NCBI RefSeq assembly: GCF_009848505.1
Contig: NZ_WWDL01000028.1
Span: 1 to 64,000 of the forward strand
Source: Muricoccus harenae
GTDB lineage: Bacteria > Pseudomonadota > Alphaproteobacteria > Acetobacterales > Acetobacteraceae
Reading direction: 5' to 3'
Length of the DNA stretch: 64,000 bases
A program made the position numbers and the translations under genes. Below, one piece after another: positions 47,189-56,560 of this stretch (position 1 is the first letter of the stretch; every line of letters begins with the position of its first letter). The notes below the pieces were generated by a model that was not told the origin of the DNA, did no database searches, and saw nothing but the letters and a program-made list of their open reading frames with translations.

Positions 47189-49837
47189 TCAGGCGGCCGG
47201 GCTCGCTGTGAGAAGGGATTGACGCCGCTCCATCGTTCCGGAGACGATCACCGTTATGCGTTCGTCAAAGGACGCGACCATGCCGTCGGAAGCAGTGACG
47301 GTGAACTGCGCAAGTTCGCTCTTCCCTGCTGGAACGCGTCCGTCGGCCGGATCGAAAACCATGGCGCGCAACGCCTTCTGGGCCTCGTCGGGGCTGCCCG
47401 AGAAAGCGTAGAGACCATTGCCGTTATCGGTAAAGCCGCCGAGTGAGGCGAAGCTGCCCTTCGCCGGGTCATCCAGCTGTACTGTCACGCTTGTCTTGGC
47501 GCCGCGGTCCGGATCATTGACCGTCGCACCTGCGAAAGGCTTGACCGTCCGGTCGTCCGCGACGGCCCTCACCGCGTCCGCCGTCAGAAGCGGTGCCGTG
47601 TTCCCGGCCTTGGTTGAAGGTGCCGCCGCCGCCGCGCTGGTGCCTCCCCGCAAATGCGGCGCGACCGTCGGGTCAAGCGATGGATACAGGGCAGACGCCG
47701 CGCCGCCCGTAAAGCTGTAAGTGCCATTCTCGACGCCAGGGAAGCCGGCATCTGCAAGGGAGACACCCTGGACCCTGCTGCTCACCGCGAACCCATCCGT
47801 CCCGATCTGCCCCGCCTCAGGACTAACAAGAGAGGTGCTCGCGAATGGCATCGTGACCATTTGCTCGCTCCTCGTCTTGTTTGCTGCGACATCGGACGAG
47901 ACCGGCGCCGTGTGAGTCGCGCTGGGTGCGGCGCCCGACGTGTTGCTGCTGAACTGGATCTCGATCGGCCGCGTGTTGGTGTAGTTGCCATAGACGCGCA
48001 GGACCTGCCCTCCGACCGCAGCCAGACCATCGTAGGAAACGCTGTAGGATTTCCGGCCGCCGCTTCCCAGGGGCCCGTACCTTCCATCCTGGAGGCCAGA
48101 GCCACTCAAGCTCGAATTGCCGGTCCCGGTTGTGTTCGCGTCGACCGTGCCCGAGATGGCAGCCGCACCGGACGCACCGAAATTGCCGATCGCGAAGGTC
48201 GTTGTGCCGGCAACGCCGGTCGTGAAGGTTACGCGGTAGGTCTGCACGCCGTTGACCATGCCGGCCAGCTTCAAGGGTTGGCCGGACACGCCGACGGCAT
48301 CCAGGATGGCACCCTGGCCGAGCGTCACGTTCCGGTTTGCCGTCGCGCTGCCCTCGACGGCCGCCCTCCATGCTTCGATCGTCTTGTAATTGGTGCCCTT
48401 ATAGCTCCAGGCAGAGCTGACATTGCCCGTGGCGGAATAGTAGTTGTTGCCTGAAATGGTGGCGATGCTGGATCCTGGGGAGACCGTCAGGAAGGAGTCC
48501 GGCGTCCCGGTGTAGACCAGGGAATTGCCGATGACGGTGGCGTTGTTGGCGTTGTAGATGGCCGAGCTTGCATCGCCGATATTGATGATGTCCGGGCTTA
48601 GATCTCCGGTCTGGTAGCTTGTGTTGTAGAGAAACTGAACGCCTGTGCCGCCCTTCTGGTACAGGCTCTTGGAACTCGTATGCGTGTCGGTGTTGTCGAA
48701 GACAAGCGTCTGCCCCGACATTCCCTTCATCACATAGGCGAGGCTCGTGTAGTCCATGCTGTTGTCATAGACCTTGGCGCCCGTCTGCCAGCCGACCAGG
48801 ATGCCGTGCAGCTTCGCTGATTCCGCTCCCTGGTCGCCGAAGCCGCTATTCCCGTAGATCTGAAAGTTGTTCGCATAATTGCGCACAGAGTCGCCTGGAT
48901 CGGAGTCGGCACCCACCAGGATGATCTTGCCGGCACCGCCGTCGATATAGTTCCGCAGCGTGTTATAGCGGATGATGCCGCCGGACACGTTGAAGGGATT
49001 CAGCCTATCGTAGGTCACCAGCACCGTAGAGCCGATCTGGTCGACGGACGTGCCGTTCTGTGTGATGTTGTTGTTCTCGATCAGCGGCGCTGCCACGTCG
49101 GTGAGGCGGATTCCATAGTAAAGGCCTGCGCCATTGCCCGTCGCGCTGGTGCCGGTCGCCGTCAGGTTGGCGACGACCCCGGATATGCTCGCAGAAACGC
49201 CTGCGGCGTTCGCGTTGACGGTGGCGATTCCTCCGAAGCCCGAGCGCCAGGCACTCGCGATATTCACGGATCCGCCCTGGATGGTGACGCCACCGGCGAG
49301 CATTGATGATACATTCAGCATCGAAAGCGCGCTGCTTGCGCTGAACTGAACATTATTAAGGCTGATCCGCGCGCGGGTACCGCTGCTCGTTCCCTGAATG
49401 CCGTAGCTCGTCGGATTCAACAGCCGTGTGCCATCAAGCCGGATGCCGTAGGTGGAGGCTTGGCTGTTGAGCGTGATTAGTGACGTGGTGCCATTGGCAC
49501 CGTCGATGTTGATCTTGCCGAATGTGACGGTCCCGGCCTGGTCCTCGGAAATGCCAACAACACGCGACTGGCCCGCGACGCCACGGATGGTGGCACCGTA
49601 ATCCCTTACACCCATCCAAGAAACAGAGTTGCTGATCTCCAGGGTCTTGGCCGGTGCATAGACGCCATCCGACGGTGAATAGATGCCGTCATTCAGATAA
49701 ACCGTGTCGCCGTTCGCGGCTGCCATCCTGGCACGTCCGATTGTCGCCCAGGGACGTTCCCGTGAGCCGTTCCCGGTCTGGTCATTTCCCGCGGCAATGC
49801 CGTTCGCCGCTGTGGCAGACACGTAGAAACTGCTCAT
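47189..49837 (-). CDS. Large right-handed beta-helix protein with Cadherin/VCBS-like C-terminal domain
   Basis: An 882-residue protein. Residues 1-60 carry the opening of parallel beta-helix proteins (NGSRERPWATIGRA, then GDTVYLNDGIYSPSDG); residues about 60-470 are Asn/Gly/Ser/Thr-rich repeats with a pectate-lyase-like rhythm (ENNNI, IIRYNTLRN, GNSGFGD). Residues 520-680 are Ser/Gly-rich beta, and about 770-870 form a domain with TVNDPDRGAK and AQFTVTASDGMV that resembles Cadherin/VCBS modules in adhesins. No signal peptide, membrane anchor or GGxGxD repeat is seen. AGGGGA precedes the ATG. Base composition is lower in GC than the neighbours. The function is unknown; surface polysaccharide binding is a guess. 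Confidence 0.8.
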   Translation of the reverse strand: MSSFYVSATAANGIAAGNDQTGNGSRERPWATIGRARMAAANGDTVYLNDGIYSPSDGVYAPAKTLEISNSVSWMGVRDYGATIRGVAGQSRVVGISEDQAGTVTFGKINIDGANGTTSLITLNSQASTYGIRLDGTRLLNPTSYGIQGTSSGTRARISLNNVQFSASSALSMLNVSSMLAGGVTIQGGSVNIASAWRSGFGGIATVNANAAGVSASISGVVANLTATGTSATGNGAGLYYGIRLTDVAAPLIENNNITQNGTSVDQIGSTVLVTYDRLNPFNVSGGIIRYNTLRNYIDGGAGKIILVGADSDPGDSVRNYANNFQIYGNSGFGDQGAESAKLHGILVGWQTGAKVYDNSMDYTSLAYVMKGMSGQTLVFDNTDTHTSSKSLYQKGGTGVQFLYNTSYQTGDLSPDIINIGDASSAIYNANNATVIGNSLVYTGTPDSFLTVSPGSSIATISGNNYYSATGNVSSAWSYKGTNYKTIEAWRAAVEGSATANRNVTLGQGAILDAVGVSGQPLKLAGMVNGVQTYRVTFTTGVAGTTTFAIGNFGASGAAAISGTVDANTTGTGNSSLSGSGLQDGRYGPLGSGGRKSYSVSYDGLAAVGGQVLRVYGNYTNTRPIEIQFSSNTSGAAPSATHTAPVSSDVAANKTRSEQMVTMPFASTSLVSPEAGQIGTDGFAVSSRVQGVSLADAGFPGVENGTYSFTGGAASALYPSLDPTVAPHLRGGTSAAAAAPSTKAGNTAPLLTADAVRAVADDRTVKPFAGATVNDPDRGAKTSVTVQLDDPAKGSFASLGGFTDNGNGLYAFSGSPDEAQKALRAMVFDPADGRVPAGKSELAQFTVTASDGMVASFDERITVIVSGTMERRQSLLTASPAA

Positions 49838-49920
49838 TTGTCGTCCCCTGACAGTGAGTGCTCGTTCTTCTCAACAGAACGTACGCAGGTTCAGCGAAAG
49901 GGATCCGCAACGGGTACGTC

Positions 49921-49931
49921 ATTGTAACAAT
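49921..49931. repeat. Palindrome ATTGT-n-ACAAT
   Basis: An 11-base palindrome in the low-GC region, 83 bases upstream of the beta-helix gene start. It could be a regulator site; no family is assigned. Confidence 0.35.
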
Positions 49932-50295
49932 CCGCAGGGATTGACCCTCAACTACACGGGTGGTTTGTGCGACCGCTCTTCGGCGTCGTCGAAATGATAC
50001 ACCGGTGACGGAGGGGCGCGCCCTTCCCTGCCACTCAATATCGGCACCGCCTTCTGGAGGATCATTACTGCTGCCACATGGCAGTTCCTTAACCTCGGAT
50101 AAGGTCCGGGCGAGCTGGTCCTAATTCTCCCGCGCAGGCGCATCCCCACCTCAGGCTGCGGCCTCGCCCAGGACTTTATTGCCTGCGCAGATGGCTTGCG
50201 CCGCTCGCAGGTAACCAGTTTTCGCTGCGCCGCACACAAAGTTCTGCGTTATGGGCTTCGTAGGATATGACAGTGTGTCGGTCCTTACCCGGCCG

Positions 50296-50325
50296 TTGAC
50301 GCGAAGAGCGGCAACAGCTTAGACC
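50296..50325 (+). promoter_or_regulatory. Weak sigma70-type promoter candidate for the sugar-acid genes
   Basis: TTGACG (50296-50301), an 18-base spacer and TAGACC (50320-50325). The -10 match is poor, so this is tentative. Confidence 0.25.
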
Positions 50326-50333
50326 GAGCATCT

Positions 50334-50362
50334 TGGATCAGGCTGGCGCAGGTACTGATCCA
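50334..50362 (+). promoter_or_regulatory. Inverted repeat upstream of the dehydratase (operator or leader hairpin)
   Basis: TGGATCAG (50334-50341) and CTGATCCA (50355-50362) are perfect complements 13 bases apart, 40 bases before the ATG and just downstream of the candidate promoter. This could be an operator half-site pair for a sugar-acid regulator, though no regulator gene is nearby. Confidence 0.45.
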
Positions 50363-50401
50363 GCCCGCAGGAACGTCCGTACAAAAGGATCGAGCAGCGA
50401 C

Positions 50402-52171
50402 ATGGGCAAGCTACGCAGCCAAGCCTGGTTCGACGATCCCCACGATCCTGACATGACGGCTCTCTACCTCGAGCGCTACCTGAATTTCGGCCTGACCCGA
50501 GGTGAGCTGCAGTCGGGCCGTCCAATTATCGGCATTGCCCAGACCGGCAGCGATCTTGCTCCCTGCAATCGTCACCATCTTGCCCTGGCAGAGCGGGTCA
50601 AGGCCGGCATCCGCGATGCAGGCGGCATCCCGCTGGAGTTCCCCTGCCATCCCATCCAGGAAACGGGCAAGCGTCCCACTGCGGCCCTGGACCGAAACCT
50701 CGCCTACCTGTCGCTGGTGGAGGTGCTCTACGGCTATCCCCTGGATGGGGTCGTGCTCACCACCGGGTGCGACAAGACCACGCCGGCCCTGCTGATGGGC
50801 GCTGCTACGGTGAATATCCCAGCGATCGTGCTCTCGGGCGGACCGATGCTGGATGGGCACTACAAGGGGCGCCTGGCCGGCAGCGGCACGATCATCTGGG
50901 AATCGCGCCGCCGCCTGGCCACCGGCGAGATCGGGTACGAGGAGTTCATGCGGATCGCGGCCGCGTCGGCCCCGAGCGTGGGCCATTGCAACACCATGGG
51001 CACCGCGCTGTCGATGAACTCCCTGGCCGAGGCGCTGGGCATGAGCCTGCCCGGCTGCGCTTCGATTCCGGCGCCCTACCGGGAACGTGGCCAGATGGCC
51101 TACGACACGGGGCATCGCATCATCGGCATGGTCCATGAAGACCTGACACCGCGCCGGGTGATGACGAAGCCAGCCTTCGAAAACGCTATCATGGTGGCGT
51201 CGGCCCTTGGTGCCTCCACCAACTGCCCGCCGCATCTCATCGCCATAGCACGACATGTCGGCGTGGAGCTGAGCCTCGACGACTGGCAACGTGTCGGACA
51301 TTCGCTGCCGCTGCTAGTCAACTGCCAGCCGGCCGGCGCCTATCTGGGAGAGGCATTCCATCGCGCGGGCGGCGTGCCTGCGGTGATGCGGGAGCTCCTC
51401 GACGCGGGCGTTTTGCACGGCGAGGTCGTGGGCGTGAGTGGCCGCTCCCTCACGGACAGCTTGGCCGCTGTCGCTGTTGAGGATCGGGATGTGATCCGTC
51501 CTTTTTCTGCCCCGCTGATGCCGGAGGCAGGCATGCTCGTACTGCGCGGCAACCTGTTCGATTCAGGGATCATGAAGACCAGCGTCATCTCCCGCGAGTT
51601 CCACGCCCGGTATCTTTCAAATCCCTCGGATCCCGACGCCTTCGAGGGAAGAGCCATCGTGTTCGAGGGACCCGAGGACTACCATGCGCGGATCAACGAT
51701 CCGGCGCTCGAGATCGACGAGTATTGCATCCTGGTCATCCGTGGTTGCGGCCCGGTTGGTTACCCCGGCTCGGCGGAGGTGGTGAACATGCAGCCGCCAG
51801 ACGCGCTCATTCGGAATGGGGTTACCGCCCTCCCCTGCATCGGCGATGGCCGTCAGAGCGGTACCTCGGCCAGTCCGTCGATCCTCAATGTCTCCCCGGA
51901 AGCCGCCGTGGGCGGTGGCCTCGCCCTGCTACGGACGGGGGACCGGGTGCGCTTCGACCTGCGGCAGCGGCGCGTGGACCTGCTGCTCACGGAGGAAGAG
52001 ATGGCGGAACGCAGGGCCGCGCTGAAGCCGTACGAGCTCCGGAACCAGACGCCCTGGCAGCAGCTCTACCGTGAGCGGGTCGGGCAGCTTTCCGATGGCG
52101 CCTGCATGGACTTTGCCACGGCCTACCAGGATGTCGCCAATGAGGCTGGTTTTCCGAGGCATTCTCACTGA
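50402..52171 (+). CDS. IlvD/Edd-family sugar-acid dehydratase (xylonate dehydratase-like)
   Basis: A 589-residue dehydratase with the [2Fe-2S]-binding cysteines of the IlvD/Edd family: PCNRHH near 56, [10 protein letters not shown] near 124 and [10 protein letters not shown] near 197. Conserved [13 protein letters not shown] near 482 and EAAVGGG close the active site. The N-terminal [14 protein letters not shown] block is typical of the aldonate branch (xylonate/arabonate/gluconate dehydratases) rather than of amino-acid IlvD. It would dehydrate a sugar acid to the 2-keto-3-deoxy acid. Together with the kinase and aldolase it starts a three-gene operon. Specificity is inferred. Confidence 0.9.
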   Translation: MGKLRSQAWFDDPHDPDMTALYLERYLNFGLTRGELQSGRPIIGIAQTGSDLAPCNRHHLALAERVKAGIRDAGGIPLEFPCHPIQETGKRPTAALDRNLAYLSLVEVLYGYPLDGVVLTTGCDKTTPALLMGAATVNIPAIVLSGGPMLDGHYKGRLAGSGTIIWESRRRLATGEIGYEEFMRIAAASAPSVGHCNTMGTALSMNSLAEALGMSLPGCASIPAPYRERGQMAYDTGHRIIGMVHEDLTPRRVMTKPAFENAIMVASALGASTNCPPHLIAIARHVGVELSLDDWQRVGHSLPLLVNCQPAGAYLGEAFHRAGGVPAVMRELLDAGVLHGEVVGVSGRSLTDSLAAVAVEDRDVIRPFSAPLMPEAGMLVLRGNLFDSGIMKTSVISREFHARYLSNPSDPDAFEGRAIVFEGPEDYHARINDPALEIDEYCILVIRGCGPVGYPGSAEVVNMQPPDALIRNGVTALPCIGDGRQSGTSASPSILNVSPEAAVGGGLALLRTGDRVRFDLRQRRVDLLLTEEEMAERRAALKPYELRNQTPWQQLYRERVGQLSDGACMDFATAYQDVANEAGFPRHSH

Positions 52172-52186
52172 GCAGCTGGAGCGTCC

Positions 52187-53131
52187 ATGCCTCGCGTCAT
52201 CTGCGTCGGCGAATGCATGATTGAGTTGCGAGAGCGCCCAGACGGGCTGCTCTCTCGCGGCTTTGGCGGAGACACGCTGAACACGGCCGTCTATCTCGCC
52301 CGCCTGGGCACAGCCGTGGAGTACGCGACGGCCCTCGGGAATGACCCGCATAGCGAGGAGATGCTGCGCGCCTGGGAGGCAGAGGGGGTGGGAACCTCCC
52401 TCGTCCTGCGCATCGCTGGCCAGTTGCCGGGCCTGTACCTGATCCAGACCGATCAGGAAGGTGAAAGGCGCTTCTCCTACTGGCGCGACCATTCTCCCGT
52501 ACGCCGCCTTTTCGACCTGCCGGATACGCCGCGGATTGAAACAGCCTTAGCCGCCGCGGATGTGCTCTACCTGTCTGGAATTACCTTGTCGCTCTTCCCT
52601 GGAAGTTCGCGCGAGCGGTTGTTCGGTCTTCTTGAAGCGGTTCGGATGCGGGGCGGTCAGGTCGTGTTCGACACCAACTTCCGCCCGCGCGGCTGGCCGG
52701 ACCGTGACGAAGCCCGGGTTGCCTTCGGGCGGGCGCTCAAGCTCAGCCACACTGTGCTGGCCGGTGTTGAGGACTTTGCCTTGCTCGAAACCGAATGCAC
52801 TGCAGACCAACTGTTGCGGCGTCTGCGCGATGCGGGCGTGGTGGAGGCGGTGGTGAAGCTGGATGAGCCCGGGGCCATCGTGTTGTCCGGAGAGAGCGAG
52901 GCGATGGTGCCCGTGCCTGAGGCGGTGACGCCGGTAGACACTACGGCGGCAGGGGACAGCTTCGCCGCCGCGTTCCTCGCGGCGCGCCTGTCCGGCGCCT
53001 CGCCCAGGGCGGCCGTCCTGGCCGGGCATCGCCTTGCGGGCACTGTGATCCGCCATCCCGGCGCGATCATCCCCCGCGATGCCATGCCGACAGACCTTTC
53101 CGCGCCCCAGGGCGCCCCGGTGACCCCATGA
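52187..53131 (+). CDS. 2-keto-3-deoxygluconate kinase-like PfkB sugar kinase
   Basis: A 314-residue ribokinase-family kinase, most like KdgK, which phosphorylates 2-keto-3-deoxygluconate (or its galacto epimer) at C6. It starts ICVGECMIEL with the GGDTLN motif near residue 27 and has the PfkB ATP signature DTTAAGDSFAAAF near 247 with the catalytic Asp. It lies 15 bases after the dehydratase and overlaps the aldolase gene by four bases. Its product feeds KDPG aldolase, giving pyruvate and glyceraldehyde-3-phosphate. Confidence 0.9.
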   Translation: MPRVICVGECMIELRERPDGLLSRGFGGDTLNTAVYLARLGTAVEYATALGNDPHSEEMLRAWEAEGVGTSLVLRIAGQLPGLYLIQTDQEGERRFSYWRDHSPVRRLFDLPDTPRIETALAAADVLYLSGITLSLFPGSSRERLFGLLEAVRMRGGQVVFDTNFRPRGWPDRDEARVAFGRALKLSHTVLAGVEDFALLETECTADQLLRRLRDAGVVEAVVKLDEPGAIVLSGESEAMVPVPEAVTPVDTTAAGDSFAAAFLAARLSGASPRAAVLAGHRLAGTVIRHPGAIIPRDAMPTDLSAPQGAPVTP

Positions 53132-53760
53132 CGCGGTCGCCCGCCGATCTCCTGCGCGCGGCGCGCATCGTGCCGGTACTGACCATCCAGGACGTGACGA
53201 CGGCAGTTCCGCTAGCCCGGGCCCTGGTCGCGGGTGGCGTGCATATGCTGGAGGTCACGCTGCGGACCAGGGCAGGCGCTGATGCGGCCAAGGCGATCAT
53301 GGAGGAAGTGCCGGAAGCGTTGGTCGGATTGGGAACGGTGCTGACCCAAGGCGACCTCGACCTCGCCTGTCGCTTGGGCGTGCAGTTTGCCTTCTCCCCT
53401 GGCGCCACGCCGGAGTTGTTGGACGCTGCGGCCGAGGCGGGCATCCCCTTCGTGCCAGGCGTTGCTACCGCTTCGGAGCTGATGACAGCAATGGCGCGGG
53501 GCTTCTCAACCGTGAAGCTGTTCCCCGCCGCACAGCTCGGCGGTATAGCCGCGCTACGCGCCCTCGGCGCCCCCTTTCCCGATGCACGCTTCTGCCCCAC
53601 CGGTGGCATCAGCGAGACGGAGGCCCGAGACTACCTTGCCCTTCCCAATGTGCTGGCGGTGGGTGGTTCCTGGCTGGCCCCGGCTGCCAAGGTAGCGGCT
53701 GGCGAGTGGGGCGTCATCGAGACCCTTGCACGGCGGGCGATGGCCGGGCTCGCATCCTGA
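53128..53760 (+). CDS. eda: 2-keto-3-deoxy-6-phosphogluconate aldolase
   Basis: KDPG/KHG aldolase of the Entner-Doudoroff pathway, 210 residues, normal length. A TIM-barrel class I aldolase: the acid/base Glu is in LEVTLR near 42, the Schiff-base Lys in TVKLFPA near 131 and the phosphate-binding GGI in CPTGGI near 155. The ATG overlaps the kinase stop by four bases, so the operon order is dehydratase-kinase-aldolase. It could equally cleave the galacto isomer. A hairpin (53772-53803) follows. Confidence 0.94.
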   Translation: MTRSPADLLRAARIVPVLTIQDVTTAVPLARALVAGGVHMLEVTLRTRAGADAAKAIMEEVPEALVGLGTVLTQGDLDLACRLGVQFAFSPGATPELLDAAAEAGIPFVPGVATASELMTAMARGFSTVKLFPAAQLGGIAALRALGAPFPDARFCPTGGISETEARDYLALPNVLAVGGSWLAPAAKVAAGEWGVIETLARRAMAGLAS

Positions 53761-54094
53761 GGGGTTGGCCGCTGCCGCATTGCAAACGATGCGCGGGCGG
53801 CAGGACGAAGGACTCGCGGCACCTTTGCCCGCCTGGCCCTGCCGCGCCGTTATCCATCCCGTAGCTGGCCGCCGCATTCGGCCACACCCGCCGGATAGCG
53901 CAGGTCGGCGCGAGTTCCCAGGTCTGCGGCGCCACCCTCCAGTCCCGGGACGCAGAACGACCTCCGGGCGCTCAGTCCGCAAACCTTGTTGCATTCGCTC
54001 TCTCGGCCTGCGTAGGCTCAGCGGAACAACGGGAGGCGGATGTCATGGGAAGCCAGCATGTGCGCCCTCGCGTGCCGGGCTAGCAGGCAGGTCC
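53761..54094. other. Spacer between the aldolase and ABC importer genes
   Basis: 334 bases with no coding signal I trust. A hairpin at 53772-53803 (perfect 7-bp CTGCCGC/GCGGCAG) may end the upstream operon. The distance suggests a separate promoter for the importer, but no clear -35/-10 pair is seen. An AGGCAGG ribosome site precedes the ATPase ATG. Confidence 0.4.
53772..53803 (+). terminator. Hairpin after the aldolase gene
   Basis: CTGCCGC (53772-53778) pairs with GCGGCAG (53797-53803); an alternative stem uses GCAT/ATGC. It starts 12 bases after the stop and lacks a T run. Confidence 0.35.
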
Positions 54095-55162
54095 ATGGCT
54101 GCAGTTGAGATACGGGACGTCCGCAAGAGCTTCGGCGGCACTCCCATCCTTCATGGCATAGACCTGGACATCGCTGACGGCGAGTTCTGCGTCCTTGTGG
54201 GCCCATCAGGTTGCGGAAAATCCACGCTTCTGCGGATGATCGCAGGCCTGGAGAACATATCCGGCGGAGAGATCGCGATCGGTGGTAAGGTCGTGAACAA
54301 CGTGCCCCCGAAGGACCGGGACATCGCCATGGTGTTCCAGAACTACGCGCTCTACCCCCACATGACAGTCCGCGAGAACATGGCCTTCTCGCTGCGTCTC
54401 GCGAAGGCGCCCAAAGCGGTCGTCGAGGCCGAGACGAGCCGCGCGAGTCGCATCCTGGGACTGGACACACTTCTGGATCGCTACCCCCGCCAGCTTTCGG
54501 GCGGGCAGCGGCAACGCGTCGCCATGGGCCGCGCCATTGTGCGGCACCCCCAGGTTTTCCTCTTCGACGAGCCACTCTCCAACCTTGATGCAAAGCTCCG
54601 CGTCCAGATGCGGGGCGAGATCAAGGACTTGCACCAGCGGCTCCGCACGACGACGGTCTACGTCACGCATGACCAGATCGAGGCGATGACGATGGCCGAC
54701 AAAATCGTGGTCATGCAGGGCGGTCGGGTGGAGCAGATCGGCACACCGCTGGAGCTCTATGACCACCCGGCCAATCTCTTCGTCGCCGGCTTCATTGGCA
54801 GCCCCGCCATGAACCTGCTGCGCGGCCAGGTTCAAGGCGGCGGCTTCCGCTTACCGGGCACCAGCCCGACGTCGGACATCGTGTTTCCCCTGCCCGAGCC
54901 AGTGGCGGACGGGAAGCCCGCGGTCTACGGCATCCGCCCGGAGCATCTTCGCCTCTCGGACAGCGGCATTCCCGTGACCATTCAGCTCGTGGAACCCACC
55001 GGCTCGGAGACAATGGTCACGGCCCGGTTGGGCAATGCCACGCTGGTCGGGGCGTTCCGCGAGCGCGTATCGGCCAAAGTTGGCGACACGCTGCGGATCA
55101 TGCCGGACCCGGCCCTCGCTCATCTGTTCAGCGAAGAGACGGGGATGCGGCTGACGAGCTGA
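54095..55162 (+). CDS. Sugar ABC transporter ATPase (UgpC/MalK type)
   Basis: A 355-residue ATPase that powers import. Walker [10 protein letters not shown] near 36, Q-loop [10 protein letters not shown] near 84, the LSGGQ signature in QLSGGQRQR near 134, Walker [15 protein letters not shown] near 156 and switch His in [10 protein letters not shown] near 191. The C-terminal third is a TOBE regulatory domain, as in MalK/UgpC. The ATG at 54095 begins the conserved start; the longer frame overlaps the spacer. It precedes the binding protein and two permeases on the same strand, a complete carbohydrate-type importer. Confidence 0.95.
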   Translation: MAAVEIRDVRKSFGGTPILHGIDLDIADGEFCVLVGPSGCGKSTLLRMIAGLENISGGEIAIGGKVVNNVPPKDRDIAMVFQNYALYPHMTVRENMAFSLRLAKAPKAVVEAETSRASRILGLDTLLDRYPRQLSGGQRQRVAMGRAIVRHPQVFLFDEPLSNLDAKLRVQMRGEIKDLHQRLRTTTVYVTHDQIEAMTMADKIVVMQGGRVEQIGTPLELYDHPANLFVAGFIGSPAMNLLRGQVQGGGFRLPGTSPTSDIVFPLPEPVADGKPAVYGIRPEHLRLSDSGIPVTIQLVEPTGSETMVTARLGNATLVGAFRERVSAKVGDTLRIMPDPALAHLFSEETGMRLTS

Positions 55163-55204
55163 AGACCACTCGGCAAACAAGAACATCCCGGGAGGAAACG
55201 AAGA

Positions 55205-56533
55205 ATGGATCTGTTCACGCGGCGCGGTACGCTTGCACTCGGCGCCGGTGCCCTTGCGACCACTGCTGTCGGACCTCGCGGCACTCGCGCGGCCATTCCC
55301 ACGGCCAATGTCTCGCCGCCGCAGACGCGCATCGAGAATGGCGCGACCCTGCGCGTGCTGCGCCCAACCAAATTCGTGGATGCCGACGAGACGGTCTTCC
55401 GCGAGAACACCGCAAAGTTCACTGCCCAGACGGGCGTCCAGGTGCGCGCCGATTTCGCTGGCTGGGAGGACCTGCGGCCGCAGACGGCAGTGGCAGCCAA
55501 CACCGGCGCAGGCCCGGATGTGGTCGTGGGCTGGGCGGATGATCCGCACATCTATTCCGACAAGCTGCTGGACCTGTCCGAGCTCGCGAATTACCTTGGC
55601 CAGAAGTATGGTGGGTGGCTCGCCCTGCCCCAGCGCTTCGGCAAGAAGTGGGGCAGCGAGCAGTGGATCGCCATTCCAATGGGCGGCACCGGCGCACCCT
55701 GTGTCTACCGCATCTCCTGGGCCAAGGAGGCCGGCTACGACAGCATCCCGACGGACCACGATGGATTCCTGAAGCTCTGCCAGGGGCTTAAGCGCAATGG
55801 CCACCCGGCCGGCTTCGCACTTGGCAACGCCGTCGGCGACGGCAACGCCTATTGCAACTGGCTGCTCTGGTCACATGGCGGGATGGTGGTGGATGAGGCC
55901 GGCAAGGTCGCCATCAACAGCCCGCAGACGCTGCAGGCGCTGCGCTACGCCAAGGAACTGTATCAGACCTTCATCCCCGGCACCCTCTCCTGGGGCGACG
56001 TGAACAACAACCGCGCCTATGCGGCGGGCGAAGTCGGCCTGACCCAGAATGGCGTGTCCATGTACTTCTCCTTGAAGAACGACCCGCGCACCGCAGCCAT
56101 CGCCGAGGATACGGGCATGATGCGCATGCCGACGGGGCCATCGGGCAAGATGGCGGAGAATGTTCTTCTGCTGAACGCCATGGTGTTCAAGCACACGCGC
56201 TACCCCAATGCCGCGAAGGAATACATCCGCTTTATGATGGAGGCGGAGCAGTATGATCCCTGGCTGACGGGATGCGGCGGGTACTGGGCGCACCCCCTCG
56301 CCGCCTATGCCGAAAGTGATGTCTGGAAGAGCGACCCGAAAATCGCGGTCTACCGTGATTCGAATACGGTCGAGTTCTGGTCAGGGTACAAGGGGCCCAT
56401 CAGTGCTGCCTCCGGCTCCGTCGCCGCAGACTATGTCGTGGTCCAAATGTTTGCCGCGGCATCGTCAGGGCAATCCTCGCCCGAAGATGCCGTCCGTGAT
56501 GCCGAGCGCCGGGCCCGCCGCTACTACCGCTAG
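55205..56533 (+). CDS. Sugar ABC transporter substrate-binding protein
   Basis: A 442-residue family-1 periplasmic binding protein. RRGTLALGAGALATT is a Tat-like signal peptide with probable cleavage near residue 30. The mature protein has the two-lobe architecture with FTAQTGVQV near 75, GPDVVVGWADD near 102 and a conserved C-terminal SGYKGP. A GGGAGGAAACGAAG ribosome site stands before the ATG. It lies 42 bases after the ATPase gene and 27 before the first permease. The sugar-acid enzymes upstream suggest it binds an oligosaccharide, aldonate or sugar acid. Confidence 0.92.
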   Translation: MDLFTRRGTLALGAGALATTAVGPRGTRAAIPTANVSPPQTRIENGATLRVLRPTKFVDADETVFRENTAKFTAQTGVQVRADFAGWEDLRPQTAVAANTGAGPDVVVGWADDPHIYSDKLLDLSELANYLGQKYGGWLALPQRFGKKWGSEQWIAIPMGGTGAPCVYRISWAKEAGYDSIPTDHDGFLKLCQGLKRNGHPAGFALGNAVGDGNAYCNWLLWSHGGMVVDEAGKVAINSPQTLQALRYAKELYQTFIPGTLSWGDVNNNRAYAAGEVGLTQNGVSMYFSLKNDPRTAAIAEDTGMMRMPTGPSGKMAENVLLLNAMVFKHTRYPNAAKEYIRFMMEAEQYDPWLTGCGGYWAHPLAAYAESDVWKSDPKIAVYRDSNTVEFWSGYKGPISAASGSVAADYVVVQMFAAASSGQSSPEDAVRDAERRARRYYR

Positions 56534-56560
56534 ACTCCCGGCCAGCGCAGGAAGGTCAGC

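Larger units (their letters stand above)
49838..50401. other. 564-base lower-GC divergent control region
   Basis: Gene-free region between the beta-helix protein and the sugar-acid dehydratase. It is clearly less GC-rich than the rest. It holds a perfect ATTGT-A-ACAAT palindrome (49921-49931), a TTGACG-type promoter candidate (50296-50325) and an inverted repeat (50334-50362). No ORF has convincing coding character. Confidence 0.5.
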
